DNA from: Moniliophthora roreri | Lineage: Eukaryota > Basidiomycota > Agaricomycetes > Agaricales > Marasmiaceae | Length of the DNA stretch: 64,000 bases | Assembly: GCA_001466705.2 (NCBI GenBank) | Contig: LATX02000218.1 | Span: 124,001-188,000 of the forward strand | Reading direction: 5' to 3' | Part shown: positions 44,865-56,210 of the stretch, piece by piece | How the letters are laid out: every line of letters starts with the position of its first letter | How positions within the stretch are numbered: position 1 is the first letter of the stretch | The notes under the pieces: model-generated | The model's input: only the letters and a program-made list of their open reading frames with translations | Told to the model about the DNA's origin: nothing | The model's database searches: none | Position numbers and translations under genes: made by a program

Positions 44865-46528
44865 TCAAGTTGGGACTTGGGGAGGAGGAGGTAGCAAAAA
44901 GGCAGTGTGTTGGTGGTTGCCGTGAGACTGTCAATGATATAGACAGGTCAGAAAAGCTTCCCGCTGCGCCGATCTCTTTGATTACGAGTTACTCTGTATC
45001 AGTCAAAATGACCATGAGTGGATACTGGATACCGTCGTGGATACCATCATGATTTGCTCACTTTCCAGACCATAGCCAGACTCTCCATGTGTTTTTCTTT
45101 TTTAATCTGAGGCAGGATGTCTTGACAGAAGATAGCGTGGGGCTATACAATATATTAAAATTAGCACCGCGTAGTAGACTGAGTAATACACCTGGAGACC
45201 TCTTTCGTGTTAAACATAGATGAACCAGAAGAAGGTGAAGAGGTCGTTGATTGAGGTTGAACCAAAAGGTAACGAATGTACCTTGATATATGTTGATCAC
45301 CGACACTGGGTAAGATAGCAACATGTATACCCAGGAAAACTACGGTAGTATGAGTCTTGAAGCATGCCAAAAGCAGTCACGAAGACAGAAGACGACGTCA
45401 GCGACCCTATAAAAGCTGTCCATGAAATGATAGTGCGTACCCTGGGTGTTCGCCTTGGGGGATAGGACCGCTGCGATACTGAGATTGTCATCCTCACCAA
45501 TAAAGCACTGGCGTGAACCGCCTTCTAAAGGTCAACTAGGTACCCGCAACGATGCCGCCATGGATTGGTTGTATTATTCTCAGCCCGTGGGCCCAAGTAG
45601 AGCGTAACCGCGTAAACGACACCACAATGTGGCGTGAACGTTGCGTTCAGTGCCCGTGGATAGAAATAGGGAGAGAGGACGCAACTCCACAAGGCTGACA
45701 ATGCCGGATACCAAAGTGGTAGAAAGGTCCAACAGAATATTTATCTTAGTTGACGATGACGGGTGATCCTGTTCAGTCTTGTTATCCTTCCGTATTGAAG
45801 TAGCATTGTGAGGTGGAGAATGAGGGAGAGCGACTGTCAGAGTCCAGGACTCCCCCATCGTCTTGGGAGGATAGAGCAAGGCCCAATACATCCGGTCACG
45901 CCGATATAGTTCAAGGCGCATCACCATCGACCCCATCTTCATCGATGAAATCGGGTTTTCCCCGGGGCTCCCAATGCCGTTCCTTTACGCTAGTTCATTC
46001 GTCGAGATGTACGAACCCGTCCTCGACCCTCGACGCGAAGTTAACTCAAAACTCGATTGCAAGATGGACACCTGGGTCCTGCTAGGAGTGAGAAGACTTA
46101 TAGGTGACGTTTCTCCTTTGCTTGAACGTTTATCAATGAGCTCACTAGACCTTCGTAGATGGCACTAGTACAAGCTTCGAAAATTATCACTAAGGCGATG
46201 GTGGCTGCCAGATGTTTAGGTGCAGGTACGTGTTTCTTCCATCAACTCATCGCAAAGATCACTAATGGGACCTTGGAAGCGAATATTACGTCCTGGTGGT
46301 GCAGCAACCATCTACCATTGAAGAAAACCGTCGACCGACATCACGTCACCGCTCTGACGAGACTGCAAACGACCTTATCGTGAATACTCAGTACTGAATT
46401 CGCTCCAACGCGGCATTCACACTTCCCGCCAGTTTCTCTGCGCACCGCCGATGGCGCTAAGACAAGATGGCTCCAAGGATTTGAAGAAGGTGGTCGTAGG
46501 TGATAGGACCTGTCTACTGGGGTGCGTT
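44865..46528. other. Intergenic with weak coding signals; no confident gene
   Basis: Minus-strand frames 45500-45058 include a hydrophobic stretch (VFVTAFGMLQDSYYR) faintly like the first membrane segment of monocarboxylate-type MFS permeases, with possible intron borders around it. A 120-codon ATG frame lies at 45942-45580. A plus-strand frame 46159-46383 is featureless. None has enough support for a gene call. GC content is that of unique DNA, not of the repeat blocks. Confidence 0.35.
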
Positions 46529-46904
46529 CACCTTTGGTTCCCACCCAGAACGTCATATTTGATGGGCCAGAAGGGGGACGCCGGTCCATCAGATTTGACG
46601 TTAAAACTTTTTTCTGGCCGCACGCGGAAACCACCCTCGCACATCTCGAATAATTTCGACAACTTTCAGCTCGGCTGAGCTCGCTCACCAAGTCCTCCAG
46701 TCCTTCCCTCCGGCTGCTTGACTCGGCATTCCCCGCACTGCTGATGTCGTCACCTTTCCGCTTTCGTCGCCGTAACCGCGTCGGCGTCCAGAACATCAGC
46801 ATCACAAATATTCATCAACAAGTGCCTCTTGACATCAAACCACCATCATCTCGCGCCCTCAGCCCAGCTACACCCGTTTCCATTTCCGGAACCATCGCCG
46901 AAAC
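46529..46904 (+). pseudogene. Membrane-protein gene remnant, copy A (empty T2 site)
   Basis: Plus-strand frame encodes NVIFDGPEGGRRSIRFDV and, after a stop and a possible intron, NISITNIHQQVPLDIKPPSS then SPATPVSISGTIAET. The same order occurs on the minus strand at 53830-53584 with 51829-51690. The T2 insertion point of that copy corresponds here to an uninterrupted GACGCGGTTACGG (46774-46786). Copy A has many CpGs, while copies B and C have C-to-T and G-to-A changes. The family is unknown to me. Confidence 0.6.
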
Positions 46905-48163
46905 GTCAGCACAGAAGTCCACTCTCAATCCAGTCTTGTAGGTGCACCATTCGTTAGATTTAGGGCACCCCAGGACAGATACTTATCTTTTGAAATGCAT
47001 ATGTCCCAGAGGATAAAAGAGATTGTGGTGGAGACGGTACTACTTGGATTATTCAACCCATCCTTCGCTCTATTCTTCCTTGTGAGTCATTTCCATAATG
47101 CCGAGGGTGCTCATTTCACGCTTTGCAGGCTCTTTGGGACTGGAGTAGATGGTCGAAGTTAGGTAGACATCGGCATAGACGTAATAGTGCGAGGTAGAAC
47201 ATTCACTTTACTATCATGATCCTGTTATGAATTGACCATTTTTTGCCTATAGTAAATTCCTATCGTATTTCGAGACAGAGAAACTGGGCAATTGGTGTCT
47301 CAGGAGGTCGTATACAGTACCCGGCTTAAGTGGAGCTGAATCCACCGTAAGTTGTGACCTTTATTGAGATTTTATTGCATACCAATGCAGCTATCATTCT
47401 CACTAGGTAGGGAAACTGCGTTATATATTTATTTGATGGCTAACACAAGTGCTTTTTGGACAGGTCTACACCATGTGGGAGGGTACCATGCAAGTGATGA
47501 ATGTTGATGTCTATCCTCCCAACTGACTCAATGCATACGAAGTCAGTCAACCATTGGACCATTCTGCACACCGTGCATCTGTTCATCATTTCAGTCAGCA
47601 TTGAGGTGATTATATCCCAGTATTTTACAATTTTCGTTCATGCTATTAGGTACGCAAATGGGTCTCAGCGGTCGTCACTTCTTTGGCTCTGATATGGGCA
47701 ACTGCCTGGGCCTAATGAGTTACATGCAGCCAATTGTGATTACTTGTTTATTGACAAAAAGCTTGCATACTAGAGTCACCAGGTGTATTCATGGCTTGTA
47801 TCATATTGTAGAGATGTTAGAATTGATGTTTTCTGCTTCCTGTTGTATTATCTGAACTGCACTGCATCCAATAACTGGACCCGAAATCTGAAAGGTCGTT
47901 GAGATGGAATAGAGGCTGTCTTCGGCCATCTCGGAATCACCCCAAAAATACAAAGAAATATTCATTTACTGTGCAGCTTGCATCATGAAGTGTTCATACC
48001 TTGTATATAGCCTCAATCAATCTGAATTAACTCAAATGTAGAAGATCTCATTAATTGAAAAGGTAAGACTTGTTGTTATTATGGTCAGTTACTTACATCG
48101 ACAATAAGAAAAAGACATCACCGTGCACCTTCAAAGTATTACGTTTCCTCCATGTGAATATCC
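46905..48163. other. Exon-like fragments, no confident gene
   Basis: Some pieces look like exons with good donors, for example LLGLFNPSFALFFL ending at GTGAGT near 47083, LWDWSRWSK near 47130, YFETEKLGNWCL near 47275 ending at GTAAGT near 47340, and VYTMWEGTMQ near 47466. They may be parts of one eroded membrane-protein gene on the plus strand, possibly linked to copy A. I cannot name the family or join the frames reliably. Confidence 0.35.
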
Positions 48164-49733
48164 ATTGGGGTGCCTAGCAGTACTCATATCTTTTTGAAAA
48201 CATTGAGAATAGTGCTATCAGGTATGTCTAAGCTACACACACCGGTGGGACATTGAATAAGAGTCAAAAGATTTGCTGTGTGGTGATGAATCTCTTCAGT
48301 GACGCAATGTTCGCTCCACATCCCAATGGTTCAGNCAGAGTAACGCACAGAGTAGGATGCCTGTATGCAACTTGCACGCAATGACATGGTGATACTCCAT
48401 GGTGATCACCAATTCTATACCAGTGTACTGCAATGCCGTCAATCATAGTAAACCTGGAGATAGATTGAACAACATTGTAATATATATATATTCCTTTTGA
48501 GCATATATTGTGGAAGTACATGAGGACAGGCGAAGAACGAGGGGTGGAATAATCACCGTGGTGAGCAGCGTGGTGATGGCTACTAAGTTGATTTCCTTGT
48601 TAATCGAAACCACAAGCTCTTTTGGACCTAATCACTGATCCATAACGTGAATACCACGAAAATTCTACGTTTCCTCCGAGTCACTAGCTACATGACCTCG
48701 ACAAGACAGGCTGTGAAAAAAAAAACACAATCAGTCTACTCAATGCCAGTTTCCCGCCAGCCTTCATGTTCTTCCTATTCTCGGATCACGATGATACAAC
48801 TAGCCAAAAATTATCTGAAGACGTTTCCTATAGGTCAGATCAATAATCCCTCTTCTGCCATGGTATTATCAGAAACGCACCTTTTGCGACCAGATCCTGC
48901 TATCCGTATTCGTTGGGTGAACGACGCGCACCAAGAACCCTAAACGAACCATGAGACGCTTCGGGGGCCTGGGAACAGCATTAGAGCCCTGTATCAGCAT
49001 TGAGACTCCCTGTATAGAAAAAGAACTTACCTGAGACCATTCTATTGAAAAAGCTGATCCCAGCAGAGTTCTTGTGTGTCTGGAGCAGCACGCTTTCAGA
49101 ATTGCCAGATGTCAAAGCAAACTGCATGATGTGGAACATCATGGAATGGCAAAAAGTATCTATATATCCCGCATGAGCAAATGAACAATCAACAGTGATT
49201 GGGTGCTGCCTGATGGCCAAATCTGGGATGATAGTTCTCAAGAGTTCAGTCTAAGCTTAAAAAGCAATAGCGCAAAAGCAAGTCAGTGTGAGTTCTATGT
49301 TGGAAATGTCCATGACGTACTCTACAGATGCTACTCCTTTTGCACACTTCCTGTGTGGCTAAATGATCCCGCATACCTACCCGCCAGTTTTGTTTAGCCT
49401 CTCAAAGCTTCGTCAATAGAGCTGCAGATATGAAAATAGGGTCAGTAACATAAGAAAGAGAGCAACTGTCTTTTATGCACCTCGTTTGATTCACCATTAT
49501 CCTTCCACTACTTCCATCCATTAATTGAGATTCAGGTATGAGCTGAGCGTACCACAACTGAGGAGTTGGGAGAGGGAGTGTTTCGGCGATGGTTCCAGAA
49601 ATGGAAACGGGTGTAGCTGGGCTGAGGGCGTGAGATGATGGTGGTTTGATGTCAAGAGGCACTTGTTGATGAATATTTGTGATGCTGATGTTCTGGACAC
49701 CGATGTGGTAATTTGTCTAAGATAGGACTAGTG
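48164..49733 (-). repeat. 1.6-kb duplicated unit, copy B, with T2 left end
   Basis: Direct duplicate of 50222-51829. Encodes on the minus strand the membrane-protein gene fragment (VPLDIKPPSS, PVSISGTIAET, PTPQLWYAQLIPESQL). Copy C has about 66 bp where copy B has one N at 48335, so that N is a collapsed gap. At 49709 the T2 left terminus TAATTTGTCTAAG starts after GATGTGG, exactly as in copy C, and breaks off at gap 49734. Confidence 0.85.
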
Positions 49734-49734
49734 N

Positions 49735-50221
49735 ACTCGGAGTTTGCCCCTTGTTGAGGGGGTAATGATACAGACTCTCTTCTCTTTTCCCTTGTAATAC
49801 TTCCTATGCTTCTCTTTCTATCGGACTCATCCACCTTCCCAGTCCCCTTTTCCTTTCTCACTCTTATGCTTCTCTTTCCATTGGACTCGTCCACCTTCCC
49901 CATCCCCTTTTACCTATCCTTTTGTACTATATTACTCATATCCCGACCGCCTCAGGAAATCTTAGACAATCTCCGTACTCTCCGCTATACTTACGTAGTT
50001 AGTATTAGCAGAAGTTGTATCTATTTAAACGCTCAAGCTGAGACTTCTAGTCTTCAGCTTGACCTGGTTAATCTATACCTGTGTCAACGCCGATATCGAA
50101 GGACCTCTGAACTTCAGTGACCACTAAACGAACTTAAACTTGAACTTGCGACTACTACTTAAACGAAGAGTACGCTTTGCTAAGGTGGTTAAGTCGACAT
50201 TGCTATGCAAGTAACGTAACA
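49735..50221 (+). mobile_element. Gypsy 3' end plus LTR D
   Basis: LTR-like sequence 49752-50221 (TGTTGAGG to GTAACGTAACA), related to LTR A over the segment with GATACAGAC and CCACCTTCCCAGTCCCC. The preceding ACTCGGAGTTTGCCCC may be the polypurine-side end of a gypsy internal region. The flanks CCCCT and ATTGG do not match, so this is the 3' end of a truncated element rather than a clean solo LTR. Its right end coincides with the start of duplicated unit C. Confidence 0.65.
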
Positions 50222-51829
50222 ATTGGGGTGCCTAGCAGTACTCATATCTTTTTGAAAACATTGAGAATAGTGCTATCAGGTATGTCTAAGCTACACACAC
50301 TGGTGGGACATTGAATAAGAGTCAAAAGATTTGCTGTGTGGTGATGAATCTCTTTAGCGCCACAATGTTCACTCCACATCCCAATGGTTCAGAGACCTTT
50401 CTATAAACCCTTTCAGTCTTTCCTTGTTGAAATAACATGCTCTAGGTATCCAGAGTAACGCACAGAGTAGGATGCCTGTACGCAACTTGCATGCAATGAC
50501 ATGGTGATACTCCATGGTGATCACCAATTCTATACCAGTGTACTGCAATGCCGTCAATCATAGTAAACCTGGAGATAGATTGAACAACATTGTAATATAT
50601 ATATATTCCTTTTGAGCATATATTGTGGAAGTACATGAGGACAGGTGAAGAATGAGGGGCAGAATAATCACCGTGGTGAGCAGTGTGGTGATGGCTACTA
50701 AGTTGATTTCCTCATTAATTGAAACCACAAGCTCTTTTGGACCTAATCACTGATCCATAACGTGAATACTATGAAAATTCTATGTTTCCTCTGAGTCACT
50801 ACTATAGCTACATGACCTTGACAAGGCAGGCTGTGAAAAAAAAAAACACAATTGGTCTACTCAATGCCAGTTTCCCGCCAGCCTTCATGTTCTTCCTATT
50901 CTCAGATCACAATGATACAACTAGCCAAAAATTATCTGAAGACATTTCCTATAGGTCAGATCAATAATTCCTTTTCTGCCATAGTATTATCAGAAATGCA
51001 CCTTTTGCAGCCAGATCCTGCTATCCGTATTCGTCGGGTGAATGATGCACACCAAGAACCCTAAACGAACCATGAGACACTTCGGGGGCCTGGGAACAGC
51101 ATTAGAGCCCTGTATCAGCATTGAGACTCTCTGTATAGAAAAAGAACTTACCTGAGACTGTTCTATTGAAAAAGCTGATCCTAGCAGAGTTCTTGTGTGT
51201 CTGGAGCAGCATGCTTTCAGGATTGCCAGATGTCGAAGCGAACTGCATGATGTGGAACATCATGAAACAGCAAAAAGTATCTATATATCCCGCATGAGTG
51301 AATGAACAATCAACAGTGATTGGGTGCTGCCTAATGGCCAAACCTGGGATGATAGTTCTTGAGAGTTCAGTCTAAGCTTAAAAAGCAATAGCACAAAAGC
51401 AAGTCAGTGTGAGTTCTATGTTGGAAATGTCCACGATGTACCCTATGGATGCCACTCCTTTTGCACACTTCCTGTGTGGCCAAACAATCCCATATACCTA
51501 CCCACCAGTTTTGTTTAGCCTCCCAAAGCTTTGTCAATAGAGCTGCAGATATGAAAATAGGGTCAGTAACATAAGAAAGAGAGCAACTGTCTTTTATGCA
51601 CCTCGTTCAATTCACCATTATCCTTCCACTACTTCCATCCATTAATTGAGATCCAGGTATGAGCTGAGCATACCACAACTGAGGAGTTGGAAGAGGGAGT
51701 GTTTCGGCGATGGTTCCAGAAATGGAAATGGGTGTAGCTGGGCTGAGGGTGTGAGATGATGGTGGTTTGATGTCAAGAGGCACTTGTTGATGAATATTTG
51801 TGATGCTGATGTTCTGGACACCGATGTGG
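50222..51829 (-). repeat. 1.6-kb duplicated unit, copy C
   Basis: Same content as copy B, ungapped. The minus-strand frame encodes the SPATPISISGTIAET and PTPQLWYAQLIPGSQL tract with a TGA stop where copy B has CGA. Joined through T2 to its continuation at 53584-54175. Confidence 0.85.
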
Positions 51830-53587
51830 TAATTTGTCTAAGATAGGACTAGTGGAAAACTACCTAAAAAGATAACCTCCAAAAGTCTAACTCAGTTTGC
51901 TGTACAGGTATGGATTGACGTGATCAGAGTTACCACACTTAGAATGCCAATAAAACTCTTAGCTAGGCTGATTCTCTCTTATTGAAGTGTTCTACTTCAA
52001 AGTGTTCACCTCCAGAGGAGTATATATGGTTTTAAAATGTTTTATATCACAAACACACACACAAAACACAAAGAACACAGTGCACAAAGCACAAACACAA
52101 GAGCTACAGTCCCGTACAAAGACTCGATAGCCAATATAGTCTGATCCTACAGAGTTCAAGACTTCTTCAAGATAACTACAGCACACAGTGTACTGGAAAA
52201 GGTCCTAGACCAATTTCTACAAAGAGTTCAGCGCAGGCACACCCCTTGCTAAGACTCTAAGTGTGTCACAACCTGATACACACACAGGCCACACTCCAAG
52301 TGCCCAAGGCTCCTTCTTGGTGTAAAGTTTCTCTTAGAAAAGTGCTATAATGCACTCAAGATGTTACTCTTATCTCTTACGACGCAAGTTCGTTATCAGA
52401 TTTCTATTTCTCTGGAGTCACTCAGGACCTATCTCCAGGGCCTGTAGTAAGGAAGCAAAACTGGAATGGCACACAAATTTATACACCAAACAAACTCATC
52501 ATGTATTCACAATCAGAGGGGGCAGAGTTACTTGAGTATGTACAATTATCTAACTGTCCTTATATATGGTCCAGGAATATATCTACAGAAAATTATAAAT
52601 AATGTCCGATAATTCAGGAAATGACAAATGAGTGACTGAGATACTAAAAGAGGGATTATTCGGATGTCACGGAGTCTGGCCACTAGGGTATCTGACCATA
52701 TCCACATGGGTATCTACACCTCCAGGTGTTCTAGACTCTATAATTTGTATTTTCTCTTTTCTAAGTCGGGTATCTACGAGCAGATGGCTGTATCCGTCCT
52801 GTCTTTTGACAGCATTTCCTCTTTTCTAGTATCTGCACATTGGCAGAGGCCTAGATGCCAAAGTTTCCAAGGTTGGAACATGCTGTTATTGTCCCTATCT
52901 CCTTTGACAATGCACGCTCGGTCTTATTTAGGATTTCTTGTGCATTAGATATTCTTCATATGTCTCATTGTATCTGTCTATAGGTAGTGAATGTCCTTCG
53001 GAAGTGATTTCTGTCTTTCCGAGCAGTCTTTGTACCTAGTTTGCTTATTGCATATTGTTTAGCCACTGGTGAATTCTTTATTAAGAGATCGCTTGCTTTG
53101 ACTCTGATCCATATATTGACTTCGGAGGAGGATCGTTCTATGATCGTTCCTGTTCTAAGCCGTCTTTCTGTTTTGATGTCTCCTCTAAGTACCTCTGTAC
53201 TGTTTGACTGCAGCTTGCACTTTGCAGATGTCATATAAAAGTAAAGTAGAAGTTAAAATCCCATTGATAGCACTTTTGAGAGCTTGGTTAACTAGCCAAT
53301 GCATTCATTGGGCCATAGTTAGATTCCCTACAGGTTTCGGGAGTGATCTGCTTTGGATCTGATACATAGATAGGTCAGAAAGTACAGCTTAGACACCTCT
53401 GTATAGCATATCATATAGCTCTTCATACTTTCCCAGGTACCACAGCTTCTCTAAGGCAATGACTAGCAGACTGGGCTCACTCTAGTCCTTATTACCCGTT
53501 ATCTTGTGTCATATTAAAGTGTTCCAATTCAGAAATAGTGTAAAAATGAATAAAAGTGGGTCTTTTCTAGGTTTGACATATTAGCGG
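51826..53587 (+). mobile_element. T2 element, complete copy 2, 4-bp target duplication
   Basis: The element is 51830-53583 (1754 bp). Starts TAATTTGTCTAAG and ends GACATATTA, flanked by GTGG (51826-51829) and GCGG (53584-53587). The paralogous copy A at 46774-46786 has one GCGG and no element, so it is an empty site that proves the boundaries. Interior is non-coding; several 60-95-codon frames are not conserved. Confidence 0.93.
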
Positions 53588-54175
53588 TTATGGTGACAAA
53601 AGCAGAAAGGTGACGAAATCAGCATTGTGGGGAATGCTGAGTCAAGCAGCTGGAGGGAAGGACTGGAGGACTTTGTGAGCGAGCTCAGCCAAGCTGAAAG
53701 TTGTTGAAATTATTCGAGATGTGTGAGGGTGGTTTCTGTGTGCAGCCAGAAAAAAGTTTTAACATCAAATCTGATGGACTGGCGTCCCCCTTCTGGCCCA
53801 TCAAATATGATGTTCTGGGTGGGAACTAAAGGTGTCTGCCACTGTTCCGCAACACTAACTTGGGTTGGACTGTTGCTCTCTTCCTGCTTCCCACTGCCTG
53901 CTACACCCAAGGTATACATGTTATATGGATGGTGGTTTCGGCATCCTGCAGACAACATGCCAAATGATTCCTGAGCCAATGATAACACCACCAAAATGAA
54001 GCAATAATAAGTAGCAGTGATGCTACTGCAAAAATGACTGCACCAGCAAAAAGGGTCTTTTTTGATGAAGCTGAAGTATTTGAACTTGAATTGACTGCAT
54101 CAGTGGGAGTTGTGTTGATCATTTCTGAGGATGTTATCTTGGGGCTGTATCGTATCATCAAGATTTAGTTCAAGA
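53588..54175 (-). pseudogene. Membrane-protein gene remnant, copy C, upstream exons
   Basis: Minus strand from about 54161: a Ser/Thr-rich segment (TTPTDAVNSSSNTSASS), a hydrophobic helix TLFAGAVIFAVASLLLIIAS (one membrane span), then WWCYHWLRNH. Further on come VPTQNIIFDGPEGGRQSIRF and TETTLTHLE before stops. The organisation suggests a single-pass membrane protein with an extracellular Ser/Thr-rich part. The family is not recognised; the gene is disrupted by stops and by T2. Confidence 0.55.
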
Positions 54176-54835
54176 TGAAAACAATCTGTCTATCAAAACA
54201 ATGTACCATGAATATTCTGATGTGGTCTCAGCAAAGGTAACAGCATCTGCAGATGAGTCGGGGCCCGGTTTGGAAGAGATAAGGATGGGAACACCAAAAG
54301 TATTCACCACATTCTTCCTGATGTAGAATGTCAGTAGTTTCATGGTGAGAAAGCCTGAGCTGTCTTACACATCTTCTGCAATAACCTGCAGAAACAACTG
54401 TCTAACCGGGTAACATCAGGAAAATATACCAGCTGACCTGGCAAGTTATATGGAGTTGGAACCCTATTGAACTTGTTAAGACTGGTTTTTGTAGGTTATA
54501 TTCCTATTGAGCTTAGATATATTGGGTTTCTGTATGCTAGGGTACACTATAATCTGATGTGTTAGGTCTCAGTGCTTCATAACCTCACATATAGCCAGTT
54601 TTTTGAGGGTTATGACTGTCTATAGCCTGACAAAACCAATGTAACTCAATATAACCACTACAATTCTATGTAACTGGTTCTGAAGGTTGTATTGGGTTAC
54701 AGTGGTTATAACAAGTTCCAATGGGTTACAATGAGTTCAATAAGGTCACACTATGTTCTCTGAGGTGATAGACTAGGAACACACCCTTTTGCTGCCAGTA
54801 CAGCACTTAAGTGTGAAGTTTACTTGTAACAATAA
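54176..54835. repeat. Repeat-like spacer with degenerate GGTTATA/GGGTTACA words
   Basis: From about 54590 to 54740 the words GGGTTACA, GGTTATA, ATAACC and GTAACTGG recur irregularly, like the clusters at 5.2, 8.2 and 32.9 kb. No gene. Ends at the gap 54836. Confidence 0.5.
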
Positions 54836-54838
54836 NTA

Positions 54839-55609
54839 GCGCACGATGAAGCCTTCAGGAAAGCCAGGATCCTTCACCGGGATATCAGTGTTGGCAATAT
54901 ACTGATCAGCGAAGACGGCACAGCTGGATTCCTAATCGATTGGGACTTTAGCAAGCCTGTCACGGACAATGAAACGCCTCGACAGTCTGAACGAACTGTG
55001 AGTACAACCTTCTGAAAGTGTCAGGCTCTCTGCTCATAGTCTTCTGTAGGGAACGTGGCAATTCATGTCTGCTCGCCTTCTTGAGCATGGTGGTCTTCAT
55101 ACCCATGTCGACGACCTGGAGAGTTTCTTCCACGTCCTCTGCTGGATCGTCCTGAGAGTTGGTCACTATTCCGTTGGGGTCAAGAAAGCCATCGAACATC
55201 TGAAAGCAGTGTACGATTATGCGGTAATTTATGAAGGGCAAACATCTGGTGGAGCGCACAAAGAGGCTCGTCTCGCAGGAGTCTGGATGACGCAGTTTGC
55301 AGGCGTGTCTAACGAATGTCTTCGGGATCTCGTTACTGATTTCGAGGAACTTATTGCTGTGCGTTACATCAAAGCGCCTTCAAAAGAAGACAGGGAGGCA
55401 TATGATGAGTTCGCCGCGGCAATGAATTACCAGGAGAGAAAGCTTGTTCGCCAGGCCGTGTGGAAGTATGACAAGAACAAGGAACGCCTCGAGGACTGTA
55501 GTTGGATCTATGAGCGCTTCTGTAAAGCCGCCGAGGACCCGTCGAAGCTCAGCGATGTTCCCAACTCGAAGAATCTTCAGATTATCAAGAGTGAACCGCT
55601 CAGGGTTCT
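54839..55609 (+). CDS. FunK1-type protein kinase, 5'-truncated
   Basis: Two exons, 54839-54997 and 55050-55609, joined by a 52-nt intron. The first encodes the kinase catalytic loop ILHRDISVGNILI and the metal-binding LIDWDFSK (D-W-D in place of D-F-G), both typical of the fungal-specific FunK1 group. The second begins GTWQFMSARLLE (activation segment to APE-like region) followed by DDLESFFHVLCWIV and the usual C-terminal helices. The N-lobe (glycine loop and catalytic Lys) is missing because of the gap at 54836, and the 3' end stops at gap 55610. FunK1 kinases are expanded in multicellular basidiomycetes; substrates are unknown. Confidence 0.9.
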
Positions 55610-55610
55610 N

Positions 55611-56092
55611 ATGCGGTAATTTATGAAGGGCAAACATCTGGTGGAGCGCACAAAGAGGCTCGTCTCGCAGGAGTCTGGATGACGCAGTTTGCAGGCGTGT
55701 CTAACGAATATCTTCGGGATCTCGTTACTGATTTCGAGGAACTCGTCGCCGTGCGTTACATTCAGGGTCCGTCTGCGGAGGATCGTAAGCAGTACGAGCG
55801 AATGCTGTCAATGCCAGGTCTGATGCATGATGATCCACTCATCACGCGAGACCCAGTCTGGAAATATGACAAGAGCAAAGAACGCCTGGAAGACTGGAGT
55901 TGGATCTATCAGCGCTTCTGTAAAGCCACCGAGGACCCGTCGAAGCTCAGCGATGTTCCCAACTCGAAGAATTTTCAGATTATCAAGAGTGAACCGCTCA
56001 GGGTCCTTGGGATGCCTGCTCGAACTACCAAGAGAGGTGCGACTGACGATATACAGTCGGAGCATCGGTCTCAGAAATCCCAAAGGGATTAG
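55611..56092 (+). CDS. FunK1-type kinase C-terminal part, second overlapping copy
   Basis: Restarts after gap 55610 at the same point as 55218 (AVIYEGQTSGGAHKEAR) and proceeds in frame from 55613 to a stop at 56090-56092. It is near-identical to the first copy for about 45 codons, then differs strongly across a 30-residue stretch (QGPSAEDRKQYERMLSMPG against KAPSKEDREAYDEFAAAMN), then converges on KLSDVPNSKN. It extends to a basic tail ending QKSQRD. Either a tandem paralogue fragment or two alleles placed end to end. The stop is 118 bp from the convergent Hsp20 stop. Confidence 0.75.
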
Positions 56093-56210
56093 AGGACTTT
56101 CATTTGATGTACCTGTTTCGTAGTTTTTTTTCGCAAGTTTTACAATATCTTTTTACATCTCGCCTTTACATTTATTTTAGTTGAGTGACCATGTATGTAC
56201 ACTACGGATA

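Noticed and set aside
45058..45500. Possible monocarboxylate-type MFS permease start
   Set aside because: Only one weakly similar hydrophobic stretch; no further membrane segments could be joined.
46341..46805. 154-codon minus-strand ORF
   Set aside because: Antisense to copy A, whose plus-strand frame is the one shared with copies B and C.
49752..50221. LTR D as another clean solo LTR
   Set aside because: Flanks CCCCT and ATTGG do not match and gypsy-like sequence precedes it.
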